Assembly: GCF_000425785.1 (NCBI RefSeq)
Contig: NZ_AUEC01000014.1
Coordinates: forward strand, 1-64,000
Direction: 5' to 3'
Source: Pseudomonas taiwanensis DSM 21245
GTDB taxonomy: Bacteria; Pseudomonadota; Gammaproteobacteria; Pseudomonadales; Pseudomonadaceae
Length of the DNA stretch: 64,000 bases
The notes under the pieces were generated by a model. The model searched no databases, was not told the origin of the DNA, and was given only the letters and a program-made list of their open reading frames with translations. The position numbers and the translations under genes are program-made. Positions 40,688-50,081 of this stretch are shown here, in pieces; positions within the stretch are counted from its first letter, which is position 1; every line of letters starts with the position of its first letter.

Positions 40688-40813
40688 AGCGCGTTAATTG
40701 TTCCGCGCAGGTCATGGCCCTTTACGGCAGCCTCGCATTTCAAGTTAGAAGCAATAAGCGGTGAATAACTTCATGTAGGCGCCGCTATCTCCCCGCCCTG
40801 TTTTCGCGCAGCA

Positions 40814-41045
40814 TCACCGGCTTTCAAGGCTTTTCGTACAGAGCCTAACCAAACGCCCGTCAGTTTTGCCCTGGGTCACGTATTCGACGGCCTGACGGCG
40901 TGCCGTTTTGGTTGTACAGCTCGTTGGCCTGGGTGGGTGCGGTGACCACCAGGGCGAGGACGCAGGCGAGAGTGTGCCCAAGGGTGTGCTCCCTGTTTTT
41001 GTCGTTATTTTTGGGGGTGGTTGTGCCGGCCCTTTCGAGGAGCAC
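40814..41045 (-). pseudogene. small exported protein gene with an apparent frameshift
   Basis: On the minus strand one frame reads HTLACVLALVVTAPTQA, a good signal peptide, then NELYNQNGTP. The neighbouring frame continues QAVEYVTQGKTDGRLVRLCT and ends in a stop at 40814. Joined by a one-base shift near 40893-40895 these give a plausible exported protein of 50-60 residues. As it stands the first frame ends at 40860. The start is unclear because its upstream codons overlap a hairpin. It may be decaying, or the shift may be a sequence error. Confidence 0.4.
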
Positions 41046-41063
41046 CGCGAAAGGGCCGGCACA
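41022..41063. repeat. perfect 16-bp inverted repeat, REP-derived hairpin
   Basis: TGTGCCGGCCCTTTCG and its exact complement CGAAAGGGCCGGCACA are separated by 10 bp, just after the aldehyde dehydrogenase stop. It could act as its transcription terminator, though no T-tract follows on that strand. Confidence 0.6.
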
Positions 41064-41070
41064 GGAACGG

Positions 41071-42564
41071 TCAGAGCTTGATCAACACAGACTTCAGCTC
41101 TGTGTAATGCTCGATCGCTGCCGCGCCCATCTCTCGGCCGACGCCGGACATCTTGTAGCCGCCAAACGGCAGCGCCGGGTCCAGCGCGCTGTGGCAGTTG
41201 ACCCACACCGAGCCAGACTTGATCCGCGGAATCATCCGGTGCACCGCGCCCAGGTCGTTGGACCAGATGCTCGCCCCCAGGCCGTAAGGGTTGTCGTTGG
41301 CCATGGCGATCACCTCATCCAGGTCATCGAACGGCATGGCGACCAGCACCGGGCCGAATATTTCTTCCTGCACCAGGCGGTGGCGCTGGTCCACATCGAC
41401 GATCACGGTCGGCTTGACGAAGTAGCCCGGCCCGAAACCTTCACCGCCGCAGGCGATGGTCGCACCCAGTTCACGGCCCAGTTCGATATAGCCGGTGACC
41501 CGGTCCTGTTGCTTGGCGGAGATCAGCGGGCCCATCTGTACCGCCGGGTCCAGACCATTGCCAAGTTTCATGCCGTTGGCTATTCCGGCGATGTCGGCCA
41601 CCACGTTGTCGAAGTACTTGCGGTGCACGTACAGCCGCGAACCGGCGCAGCACACCTGGCCTTGGTTGAAGAAGATCGCGGTGGCAGCGCCAGCGGCGGC
41701 TTCCTGCAGGTCGGCATCGGGCATGACGATGGTGGGTGACTTGCCGCCGAGCTCTAGGGTGACGCGGGTCATGTTGTCCATGGCCGCCTTGCCGATCAGC
41801 TTGCCCACCTCGGTCGAGCCGGTGAAGGTCAGCTTGTCCACGCCAGGGTGTCGGCTAAGGGCGGCGCCGGCATTCAGGCCGGTGCCGGTTACGACGTTGA
41901 ACACACCAGCAGGATAGCCAGCTTCATCCACCAACTCTGCGAGTTTCAGGGCAGTCAGCGGCGTTTCGTCGGCAGGCTTGAGCACCACGGTGCAGCCGGT
42001 AGCCAGGGCTGGGCCGAGCTTCCAGCAGGCCAGCAAAAGCGGGAAGTTCCAGGCAACGATGGCACCGACCACGCCCACTGCTTCGCGGCGGATGAAGCCA
42101 TGAAACTGATCGTTGGGCATCAGCGGCATGGACGCCTCGACGGTACTACCCTCTATCTTGGTAGCCCAGCCAGCCATGTAGCGCAGGAAGTCGATGGCCA
42201 ATTGCACGTCCATCACCTTGGCAACCACCGCGCTCTTGCCGTTGTTCAGGCATTCAAGCTCGGCCAGTTGCTGCGCGTCGCGCTCCATCAGGTCGGCCAG
42301 GCGCCACAGCAGGTTCTGACGCTCGCGCGGGCGCATGCGGCTCCATGGCGAATCATCGAAGGCCTGGCGGGCGGCCTGCACGGCACGGTCGACGTTGGTA
42401 GCATCGGCGGCTGGCACTTCGCCTAGGATTTCCCCGGTGGCCGGGTTGCGAAAGGAAAGCGTCTGGCCACTGGCGGCGTCCTGCCAGTCGGCGCCGATGC
42501 GCATCTTCAGCTTGCGTTCGAGGAAGGCGCGGGTAGCAGGCAGGATGGGCAGTTCGCAAAGCAT
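41071..42564 (-). CDS. NAD(P)-dependent aldehyde dehydrogenase of amine catabolism
   Basis: A 497-residue ALDH-superfamily enzyme starting MLCELPILPATRAFLERKLK. Catalytic glutamate is in LELGGKSPTIVMP (about 270) and the catalytic cysteine in FNQGQVCCAGSRLYVH (about 304); the NAD-binding FTGSTEVGKLIG is also present. It is closest in feel to phenylacetaldehyde/betaine aldehyde dehydrogenases. Divergent from qhpA, it would oxidise the aldehyde released by amine dehydrogenation to the acid (PeaE-like in P. putida). A longer upstream frame exists but the ATG at 42564 fits the family start and lies 30 bp after a predicted sigma-54 transcription start. Confidence 0.92.
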   Translation of the reverse strand: MLCELPILPATRAFLERKLKMRIGADWQDAASGQTLSFRNPATGEILGEVPAADATNVDRAVQAARQAFDDSPWSRMRPRERQNLLWRLADLMERDAQQLAELECLNNGKSAVVAKVMDVQLAIDFLRYMAGWATKIEGSTVEASMPLMPNDQFHGFIRREAVGVVGAIVAWNFPLLLACWKLGPALATGCTVVLKPADETPLTALKLAELVDEAGYPAGVFNVVTGTGLNAGAALSRHPGVDKLTFTGSTEVGKLIGKAAMDNMTRVTLELGGKSPTIVMPDADLQEAAAGAATAIFFNQGQVCCAGSRLYVHRKYFDNVVADIAGIANGMKLGNGLDPAVQMGPLISAKQQDRVTGYIELGRELGATIACGGEGFGPGYFVKPTVIVDVDQRHRLVQEEIFGPVLVAMPFDDLDEVIAMANDNPYGLGASIWSNDLGAVHRMIPRIKSGSVWVNCHSALDPALPFGGYKMSGVGREMGAAAIEHYTELKSVLIKL

Positions 42565-42603
42565 GGGGCTGAGCCTCTTGTCATTGGATGTGACGGGCAC
42601 TGG

Positions 42604-42619
42604 CGCAATGGCCGTGCCA
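42604..42619 (-). promoter_or_regulatory. sigma-54 promoter of the aldehyde dehydrogenase gene
   Basis: On the minus strand TGGCACGGCCATTGCG agrees with TGGCACG-N4-TTGCW except the last base. Three direct TGAGACG/TGAAACA-like repeats spaced 10-11 bp (42706, 42716, 42727) lie about 110 bp upstream and may be activator sites for the AcoR-like regulator. Confidence 0.78.
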
Positions 42620-42967
42620 AGCTCGCCCCGTGTGCGCAAGGGCCTGAAATGCCTAGGGTTTGTCGCGCTGCACGCGAGGGGGTGCGCCGTTGCGCTGTTG
42701 CACATTGAGACGCTGTGAGACGGTTGTGAAACAGTGACTGTCGAGCGCTTGCCCGAGCAAGTGCGCGCTCGCAGGTACCTGACTGGCCCTTGGACTCGTG
42801 GCCGCGGGCTGGGATCGCGCGCGCCCCGCCCGCCAGGCCCTGTCTCAGGATGAAACACCGTGTCGCGAAATGGCACGCTGCGCTTCAGGCGGCAATCCCT
42901 CGAGTTGGCCGTGCAAACTGTCCAACTGCCTGAAATTCAACGTTTTTGCGTGACCTGGCATAGTTTC

Positions 42968-42985
42968 TGTATCGCAACCGATACA
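42968..42985. promoter_or_regulatory. perfect palindrome upstream of qhpA, operator candidate
   Basis: Arms TGTATCG and CGATACA flank a 4-bp centre. It sits about 60-80 bp before the qhpA start and directly after a weak -24/-12-like sequence (TGGCATAGTTTCTGTA at 42957), so it may be a repressor or activator site. Confidence 0.45.
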
Positions 42986-43046
42986 TGCACACCTGTTGTA
43001 CCAAAGCGTGCGAAAACCATAAGAAAAACACCGTGGAGGTCTGACC

Positions 43047-44612
43047 TTGAAGACGACTCGACTCCGGCGGCATGCGGGTAAGCTGGCACTGGTTGCCGCC
43101 GCACTGCTGAGCACCCAGGCCATGGCGGCCGAGCAGGGCCCGAGCCTGTTACAGAACAAGTGCATGGGGTGCCATATCCCCGAAGGCAACGACACCTACA
43201 GTCGCATCAGCCACCAGCGCAAGACTCCGGAAGGCTGGCTGATGAGTATCGCCCGCATGCAAGTCATGCACGGCCTGCAGATCAGCGATGACGATCGCCG
43301 CACCCTGGTCAAGTACCTGGCCGACAAGCAGGGCCTCGCCCCGAGTGAAACCGACGGCGTGCGCTATGCCATGGAACGCCGGCTCAACACCGTCGAGCAC
43401 TTCGACGAACAACTGAGCCAGACCTGCGGTCGCTGCCACTCCGGTGCCCGGGTGGCCTTGCAACGTCGTCCCGCCCAGGAATGGGAGCACTTGGTCAACT
43501 TCCACCTCGGACAATGGCCGTCCTTGGAATACCAGGCCCAGGCCCGTGACCGCGAGTGGCTGGAAATCGCCCTCAAGCAAGTGGTGCCAGACCTGGCCAA
43601 GCGCTTCCCGCTTGAGAGCCCCGCTTATGCGGCATGGGAAAAGGCCAAGCCCAAAGCCGATACGCTTCAGGGACAATGGGCGTTTAGCGGCCATATGTTG
43701 GCCAAAGGTGATGTACGCGGCGTGATGACGGTCACCCCCGACCAAGGTGACACCTTCAAGGTCGACGTCAAAGGCGCCTACGCCGATGGCACGCCGTTCA
43801 ATGGCAGCGGCTCGGCGATCCTCTACAACGGCTACGAATGGCGCGGCAACGTAAAGGTCGGTGACAGCCACCTGCGTCAGGTGTTCGCGGCGCTGGATGG
43901 CGAAATGAAAGGCCGCATGTTCGAGGCCGAACACGACGAGCGCGGCCTGGACTTCAGTGCCGCCCAGGCGGGCAAGGCGCGTCTGCTGGCCGTGCAGCCG
44001 GCCTTCATCAAGGCCGGTACCGAACAGGAAGTCACCCTGGTAGGCAGTGACCTTGCTGGCAAGCCGGACCTTGGCGCAGGTGTACAGGTGACCGAGGTGC
44101 TGGAGTCGACTCCAACGTGGGTTCGAGTCAAGGCGCGAGCCGCGGCCGATGCCACGCCTGGCCAGCGCGAAGTGACCGTGGGTGCGCTCAAGGGCGCAAG
44201 CCTGGCGGTTTACGACAAGGTCGACGAAGTGAAGGTCGTGCCGGCGTTTTCCATTGCCCGTATCGGCGAGAACGGCGCTTCGGTGCCCAAGGTTCAGGGG
44301 CGCTTCGAGGCCGAGGCCTGGGGCAAGGACGCCAGTGGCCAGCCGCTGCGCATCGGCTACCTGCCGGCGAAGTGGAAGGTCGAGCCGTTCAACGAACGCG
44401 CGATCGAGGACGAAGACGTGAAGTTCGCCGGCACCATGCAGGCTGACGGTGTGTTCGTGCCGGGAGGCGCAGGCCCCAACCCTGCGCGCAAGATGATGAC
44501 CAATAACGCCGGCAACCTGAAGGTCATCGCCCAACTCGAAGATGGCGGCCAGCAGGGCGAAGGCCACCTGATCGTCACCGTACAACGCTGGAACAACCCG
44601 CCGTTGCCTTAA
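43047..44612 (+). CDS. qhpA: quinohemoprotein amine dehydrogenase alpha subunit (diheme cytochrome c)
   Basis: A 521-residue exported protein starting at TTG (KTTRLRRHAGKLALVAAALL signal) with GGAGG 7 bp upstream. Two c-type heme sites are present: CMGCH (about 39) and CGRCH (about 127). The remainder contains beta domains 2-4 of the alpha subunit (YNGYEWRGNVKVGDSHLRQV; VTLVGSDLAGKPDLGAGVQV; Ig-like C-terminus). QHNDH oxidises primary amines in the periplasm and passes electrons through these hemes to a blue copper protein or cytochrome. The order qhpA-D-C-B is the standard one. Confidence 0.95.
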   Translation: MKTTRLRRHAGKLALVAAALLSTQAMAAEQGPSLLQNKCMGCHIPEGNDTYSRISHQRKTPEGWLMSIARMQVMHGLQISDDDRRTLVKYLADKQGLAPSETDGVRYAMERRLNTVEHFDEQLSQTCGRCHSGARVALQRRPAQEWEHLVNFHLGQWPSLEYQAQARDREWLEIALKQVVPDLAKRFPLESPAYAAWEKAKPKADTLQGQWAFSGHMLAKGDVRGVMTVTPDQGDTFKVDVKGAYADGTPFNGSGSAILYNGYEWRGNVKVGDSHLRQVFAALDGEMKGRMFEAEHDERGLDFSAAQAGKARLLAVQPAFIKAGTEQEVTLVGSDLAGKPDLGAGVQVTEVLESTPTWVRVKARAAADATPGQREVTVGALKGASLAVYDKVDEVKVVPAFSIARIGENGASVPKVQGRFEAEAWGKDASGQPLRIGYLPAKWKVEPFNERAIEDEDVKFAGTMQADGVFVPGGAGPNPARKMMTNNAGNLKVIAQLEDGGQQGEGHLIVTVQRWNNPPLP

Positions 44613-44661
44613 GGGCTGTGGCGGACGCGTATTCCAACGGATCGATTATCGGGAGGTTGCC

Positions 44662-46092
44662 ATGGGCGCACTACTGAACCTGGTCGAACGCAACCTGCAC
44701 GAAGTGCAGGTCGATGCCGACCGTATGTTGTTTCACATTCCCAGCAGCTCTTTGTTCACCGCGGATGCGGTGACTGGCGGCATCATCGATGCCTTGCGCC
44801 AACGAGGCTGCTCGGCCGAAGAGCTGATGCAGCGGCTTGGCCAGCAGTTCGCCGGGCAGGATATCGAAGAGACCCTACGGGAGTTGATCGCCCTGGAAGT
44901 GGTCAGCGACGGCTCGCCGCTGACCCCGGAGATCGCCCTCAAGCAGGTCGAGCGCACGGCGCTGAACACTGTGGTACTGAATGTCAACACCGGTTGCAAT
45001 CTAAGTTGCACCTACTGCTACAAGGAAGACTTGGACAAACCCTCGGCTGGGAAGAAGATGAGCACGGCCACCGCCGAGGCCTCGGTGGAAATGCTGCTCA
45101 CGGAATCGCCCAACGAAGAGCGCTACAGCGTGGTGTTCTTTGGCGGTGAGCCGCTGTCCAACAGGCCATTGATCGAGCACATGGTGGGCTACTGCGAGCG
45201 GCGCTTCGCCGAGGCCGGCAAGCAGGTGGAGTTCATCATGACCACCAACGCCACCTTGCTGACCGAAGAGATCGTCGACTGGCTCAACGCCCACCGCTTT
45301 GGTCTGTCGGTGAGCATCGACGGGCCAAAGACCGTGCACGACCGTAACCGCATCACCGTGGGCGGGCAGGGTACCTACGACGTGGTGCGACGCAAGGTCG
45401 ACATGCTGCTGTCGCGTTACCACAGCCGCCCGGTGGGTGCGCGGGTGACCTTGACCCGTGGCATCACCGACGTCGAGACGATCTGGAACCACCTGTTCAA
45501 CGAGCTGGGTTTCGCCGAAGTCGGTTTTGCGCCGGTCACCTCCGGAGACATGGCAAGCTTCAACCTGACCAGTGACGAACTGGTGGAGGTCTTCGCCAAC
45601 ATGAAGGCACTGGGTCGACGCTACCTTGAGGCGGCACTGGCGCATCGCAACATCGGCTTCTCCAACCTGCACCAACTGATTACGGACATCCACGAAGGCC
45701 ACAAGAAGGCACTGCCGTGCGGCGCCGGGTTGAAGATGCTGGCCGTCGACCACGAAGGCGAGCTGAACCTGTGCCACCGCTTCACCGGCTCCAGCCTGCC
45801 GACCTTTGGTAATGTGCACCAGGGGGTGAAGCAGGCGCAGCTCAACGACTTCCTCTCCCAACGTCTGGACCGCAGCAACACGGGCTGCGACAGCTGCCGT
45901 ATCCGCAACCTGTGCTCCGGCGGTTGCTACCACGAAAGCTATGCCCGCTACGGCGACCCGCAGCACCCGACCTATCACTACTGCGAGCTGATGCGTGACT
46001 GGGTCGACTTCGGCATCGAGGTCTACAGCCGCATCATGGCCGTCAACCCGGCCTTCATCGACCGCTACATCACTCCGCGGAAGGCGCACTGA
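44662..46092 (+). CDS. qhpD: radical SAM crosslinking enzyme QhpD
   Basis: A 476-residue protein with the radical SAM cluster motif CNLSCTYC (about 112), the GGEP-type motif FFGGEPLSN and a C-terminal SPASM-type cysteine region ([24 protein letters not shown]). QhpD builds the three intrachain thioether bonds between cysteines and acidic residues in the gamma subunit. An N-terminal PqqD-like peptide-binding region (about 20-95, [20 protein letters not shown]) precedes the core. The ATG at 44662 follows GGGAGG. It lies 49 bp after qhpA and 1 bp before qhpC. Confidence 0.95.
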   Translation: MGALLNLVERNLHEVQVDADRMLFHIPSSSLFTADAVTGGIIDALRQRGCSAEELMQRLGQQFAGQDIEETLRELIALEVVSDGSPLTPEIALKQVERTALNTVVLNVNTGCNLSCTYCYKEDLDKPSAGKKMSTATAEASVEMLLTESPNEERYSVVFFGGEPLSNRPLIEHMVGYCERRFAEAGKQVEFIMTTNATLLTEEIVDWLNAHRFGLSVSIDGPKTVHDRNRITVGGQGTYDVVRRKVDMLLSRYHSRPVGARVTLTRGITDVETIWNHLFNELGFAEVGFAPVTSGDMASFNLTSDELVEVFANMKALGRRYLEAALAHRNIGFSNLHQLITDIHEGHKKALPCGAGLKMLAVDHEGELNLCHRFTGSSLPTFGNVHQGVKQAQLNDFLSQRLDRSNTGCDSCRIRNLCSGGCYHESYARYGDPQHPTYHYCELMRDWVDFGIEVYSRIMAVNPAFIDRYITPRKAH

Positions 46093-46093
46093 C

Positions 46094-46417
46094 ATGAAGC
46101 ATTTGAAGCCCCTGAACAACAAGGCACGGATTCTCGAACAGGCTGCCGCCGAAGACCGCGTCGAAGAAGTCATGGCCATGAGCGCGGTGGCCGGCTGCAC
46201 CGCCACCACCGACCCGGGCTGGGAAGTGGACGCCTTTGGCGGCGTGAGCTCGCTGTGCCAGCCCATGGAAGCCGACCTGTATGGCTGTTCCGACCCTTGC
46301 TGGTGGCCCGCCCAGGTGCCGGACATGATGAGCACCTACCAGGACTGGAACGCCCAGGCGAGCAACTCCCAGGAAGACTGGCGGAACCTCGGCACCGTGT
46401 TCCCGAAAGACAAGTGA
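46094..46417 (+). CDS. qhpC: QHNDH gamma subunit, crosslinked CTQ-bearing peptide
   Basis: A 107-residue precursor: a 28-residue leader ([20 protein letters not shown] then DRVEEVMA) and a 79-residue mature chain. Counting from the mature methionine, the known crosslink partners are all present: C7-E16, C27-D33, C41-D49, and C37-W43 for the cysteine tryptophylquinone cofactor (in [13 protein letters not shown]). QhpD, QhpG, QhpE and QhpF act on this peptide in turn. There is no Sec signal, consistent with export by QhpF. Confidence 0.96.
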   Translation: MKHLKPLNNKARILEQAAAEDRVEEVMAMSAVAGCTATTDPGWEVDAFGGVSSLCQPMEADLYGCSDPCWWPAQVPDMMSTYQDWNAQASNSQEDWRNLGTVFPKDK

Positions 46418-46448
46418 CGGTCCAACAAGAATGACAAGGGGAAACCGC

Positions 46449-47570
46449 ATGAAAGCTGGACGCTGCGCGCAACTCGCGCTCACCATCGCCGCTATGACCT
46501 GCGCCTGGGCAGCCCAGGCCGAAGACACCGGCCCCGCCTTGAAGGCTGGCCATGAATACCTGATCGCCACCAACTACCCGAACAACCTGCATGTGGTGGA
46601 TGTCGCCAGCGACACACTCTACAAGAGCTGCCGCATGCCTGACGCCTTCGGCCCAGGCACCGCGATGATGGCACCGGACAACCGCACCGCCTACGTGCTG
46701 AACAACCATTTTGCCGACATCTACGGCATCGACCTGGACACCTGCAAGACCACCTTCCACGCCAACCTATCCAGCGTGCCGGGCGAAGTCGGCAAATCGA
46801 TGTACTCGTTCGCCATCAGCCCTGACGGCAAAGAGGTGTATGCCACGGTCAACCCGACGCAGCGCCTGAACGACCACTACGTGGTCAAGCCGCCGCGCCT
46901 TGAGGTATTCCGTACAGCTGATGGCCTGGAGGCCAAGCCCGTGCGCACCTTCCCGATGCCACGCCAGGTCTACCTGATGCGCACCGCCGACGATGGCAGC
47001 CTGTTCGTGGCCGGGCCGGACCTCTACAAGATGGATGTCAACACGGGCAAGTACGAAGTGGCGTTGCCGCTGCGCAATTGGAACCGCAAGGGCTACAGCG
47101 CTCCGGACGTGCTGTATTTCTGGCCGCACCAAAGCGCCCGGCATGAGTTCTCGATGCTGTACACCATCGCCAAGTTCAAGGATGAGAAGCAGGACCCCAA
47201 CACCGCGGAGTTGCTGTATGGCTACCTGAGCGTGGACTTGAAGACGGGCAAGCGTCATACCGCTGAGTTCGCCGACCTGACGGAGCTGTACTTCACCGGC
47301 TTACGCTCGCCGAAAGACCCGAACCAGATGTACGGCGTGCTCAACCGCCTGGCCAAGTACGACATCAAGCAGCGCAAGCTGATCAAGGCGGCGAATCTGG
47401 ACCACACTTACTATTGCGTGACCTTCGACAAAAAGGGCGACAAGTTGTACCTGGGCGGCACCTTCAACGATCTGGCGGTGTTCAACCCGCAAACCCTGGA
47501 AAAGGTGAAGAACATCAAGTTGCCCGGTGGCGACATGTCCACCACCACGCCTCAGGTGTTCGTCCGTTAA
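46449..47570 (+). CDS. qhpB: QHNDH beta subunit, seven-bladed propeller
   Basis: A 373-residue exported protein (MKAGRCAQLALTIAAMTCAW signal). The mature chain has YVTN-type blade repeats (HEYLIATNYPNNLHVVDVAS, AYVLNNHFADIYGIDLDTCK, FAISPDGKEVYATVNPTQRL, KGDKLYLGGTFNDLAVFNPQ). In QHNDH the beta propeller holds the gamma subunit and helps form the active site. The ATG at 46449, preceded by AAGGGG, is preferred over the in-frame ATG at 46431. It ends the qhp structural operon. Confidence 0.95.
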   Translation: MKAGRCAQLALTIAAMTCAWAAQAEDTGPALKAGHEYLIATNYPNNLHVVDVASDTLYKSCRMPDAFGPGTAMMAPDNRTAYVLNNHFADIYGIDLDTCKTTFHANLSSVPGEVGKSMYSFAISPDGKEVYATVNPTQRLNDHYVVKPPRLEVFRTADGLEAKPVRTFPMPRQVYLMRTADDGSLFVAGPDLYKMDVNTGKYEVALPLRNWNRKGYSAPDVLYFWPHQSARHEFSMLYTIAKFKDEKQDPNTAELLYGYLSVDLKTGKRHTAEFADLTELYFTGLRSPKDPNQMYGVLNRLAKYDIKQRKLIKAANLDHTYYCVTFDKKGDKLYLGGTFNDLAVFNPQTLEKVKNIKLPGGDMSTTTPQVFVR

Positions 47571-47581
47571 ACCGGCGTCGC

Positions 47582-47640
47582 CACGCCGGCTCCTGCATCG
47601 CTCCCCTGCACGAGCCGGCTTGCCTGCGAAAGCGCCGGTC
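47582..47640. repeat. REP-like hairpin region after qhpB
   Basis: The segment has paired GCCGGCTCCTGCA and TGCACGAGCCGGC arms and a second GCCGGCTTGCCTGCGAAAGC element. It may end the qhp transcript or be REP debris. Confidence 0.45.
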
Positions 47641-47672
47641 CCGTCATTACAAGAACAACAAGAGAACTGCCC

Positions 47673-49346
<1,674 letters not shown>

Positions 49347-49402
49347 GTCCGTGCAGTTTGCGCTCTGGCGTGGGGCTTGTGGAAACCGGGGTTGCCGTGT
49401 GG

Positions 49403-49445
49403 CACCGGCTTGGCCGGTGATCGCTGGCGAGCCCGCTCCTACAAA
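49403..49445. repeat. REP-like element between the ligase and mobA
   Basis: The segment CACCGGCTTGGCCGGTGATC followed by GCTGGCGAGCCCGCTCCTAC resembles the third common Pseudomonas REP type. It overlaps the last codons of mobA. Confidence 0.5.
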
Positions 49446-50020
49446 GTCCGCTTCAGCAGATTCGGGCTGTTGAAGTTGCTCAACCTTGGATCCTCTTCCG
49501 CGCAGTCCAGCCCTTCAATCGACTGGCGCATCAGCGCTCTCTGCAAACTCCGCTCACCTGCTGCCCAGGCTTGTTCGAGCAAGGGTAATACCCGGCGCGG
49601 CAGGACGCTGAACATTGGCTGCCAGAACCCACCCTGGCGAACCATCGCGCAGCGGTCATGCTGCACGGCCAATTTGCGCAGGTCGTCGATCAGTGCCTGG
49701 TCGACCAGCGGCGCGTCGCAGGCCAGCACCACCACCCACTCATGACGTGCCTTTGCAAGCCCAGCGATCACCCCGGCCAGGGGGCCGGGGAAATCCGGGT
49801 CTGCATCGCCAACCAGTTGGTTGGCATAGGCCCGGTAGGTGTCCTGATTGCGATTGCAGGAAATCACCAGGTCATCGCTGAGAGGCCGTACCACGCGCTG
49901 CACATGCGCCACCAGCGGTTCGCCCTGCCAGTCGACCAGGCCCTTGTCGCGGCCGCCCATGCGTTGGCCACGGCCGCCGGCGAGGATGAGGATGGAGCAG
50001 GGGGGCAGTGCGTCTGGCAT
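49439..50020 (-). CDS. mobA: molybdenum cofactor guanylyltransferase
   Basis: A 193-residue nucleotidyltransferase: N-terminal GTP loop ILILAGGRGQRMGGRDKGLV (residues 9-28), VDWQGEPLVAHV, and the metal-binding DPDFPGPLAGVIAGL and LACDAPLVD segments. It attaches GMP to molybdopterin to form the bis-MGD cofactor. The ATG at 50020 starts MPDALPPCSILI; an upstream ATG would add 15 residues. Located 60 bp after the RND pump gene on the same strand, it might be co-transcribed, though functionally unrelated. Confidence 0.92.
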   Translation of the reverse strand: MPDALPPCSILILAGGRGQRMGGRDKGLVDWQGEPLVAHVQRVVRPLSDDLVISCNRNQDTYRAYANQLVGDADPDFPGPLAGVIAGLAKARHEWVVVLACDAPLVDQALIDDLRKLAVQHDRCAMVRQGGFWQPMFSVLPRRVLPLLEQAWAAGERSLQRALMRQSIEGLDCAEEDPRLSNFNSPNLLKRTL

Positions 50021-50081
50021 GAAAAAGGGTTCCGGGCAGTCGATGCCGGGAACCCTCTCATTCAACGGGCTGCTTGTCCAG

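Noticed and set aside
42957-42972. TGGCATAGTTTCTGTA as a sigma-54 promoter for qhpA
   Set aside because: The -12 element has GT in place of the essential GC, so the match is too weak to annotate as a promoter; it is mentioned only as context of the palindrome.
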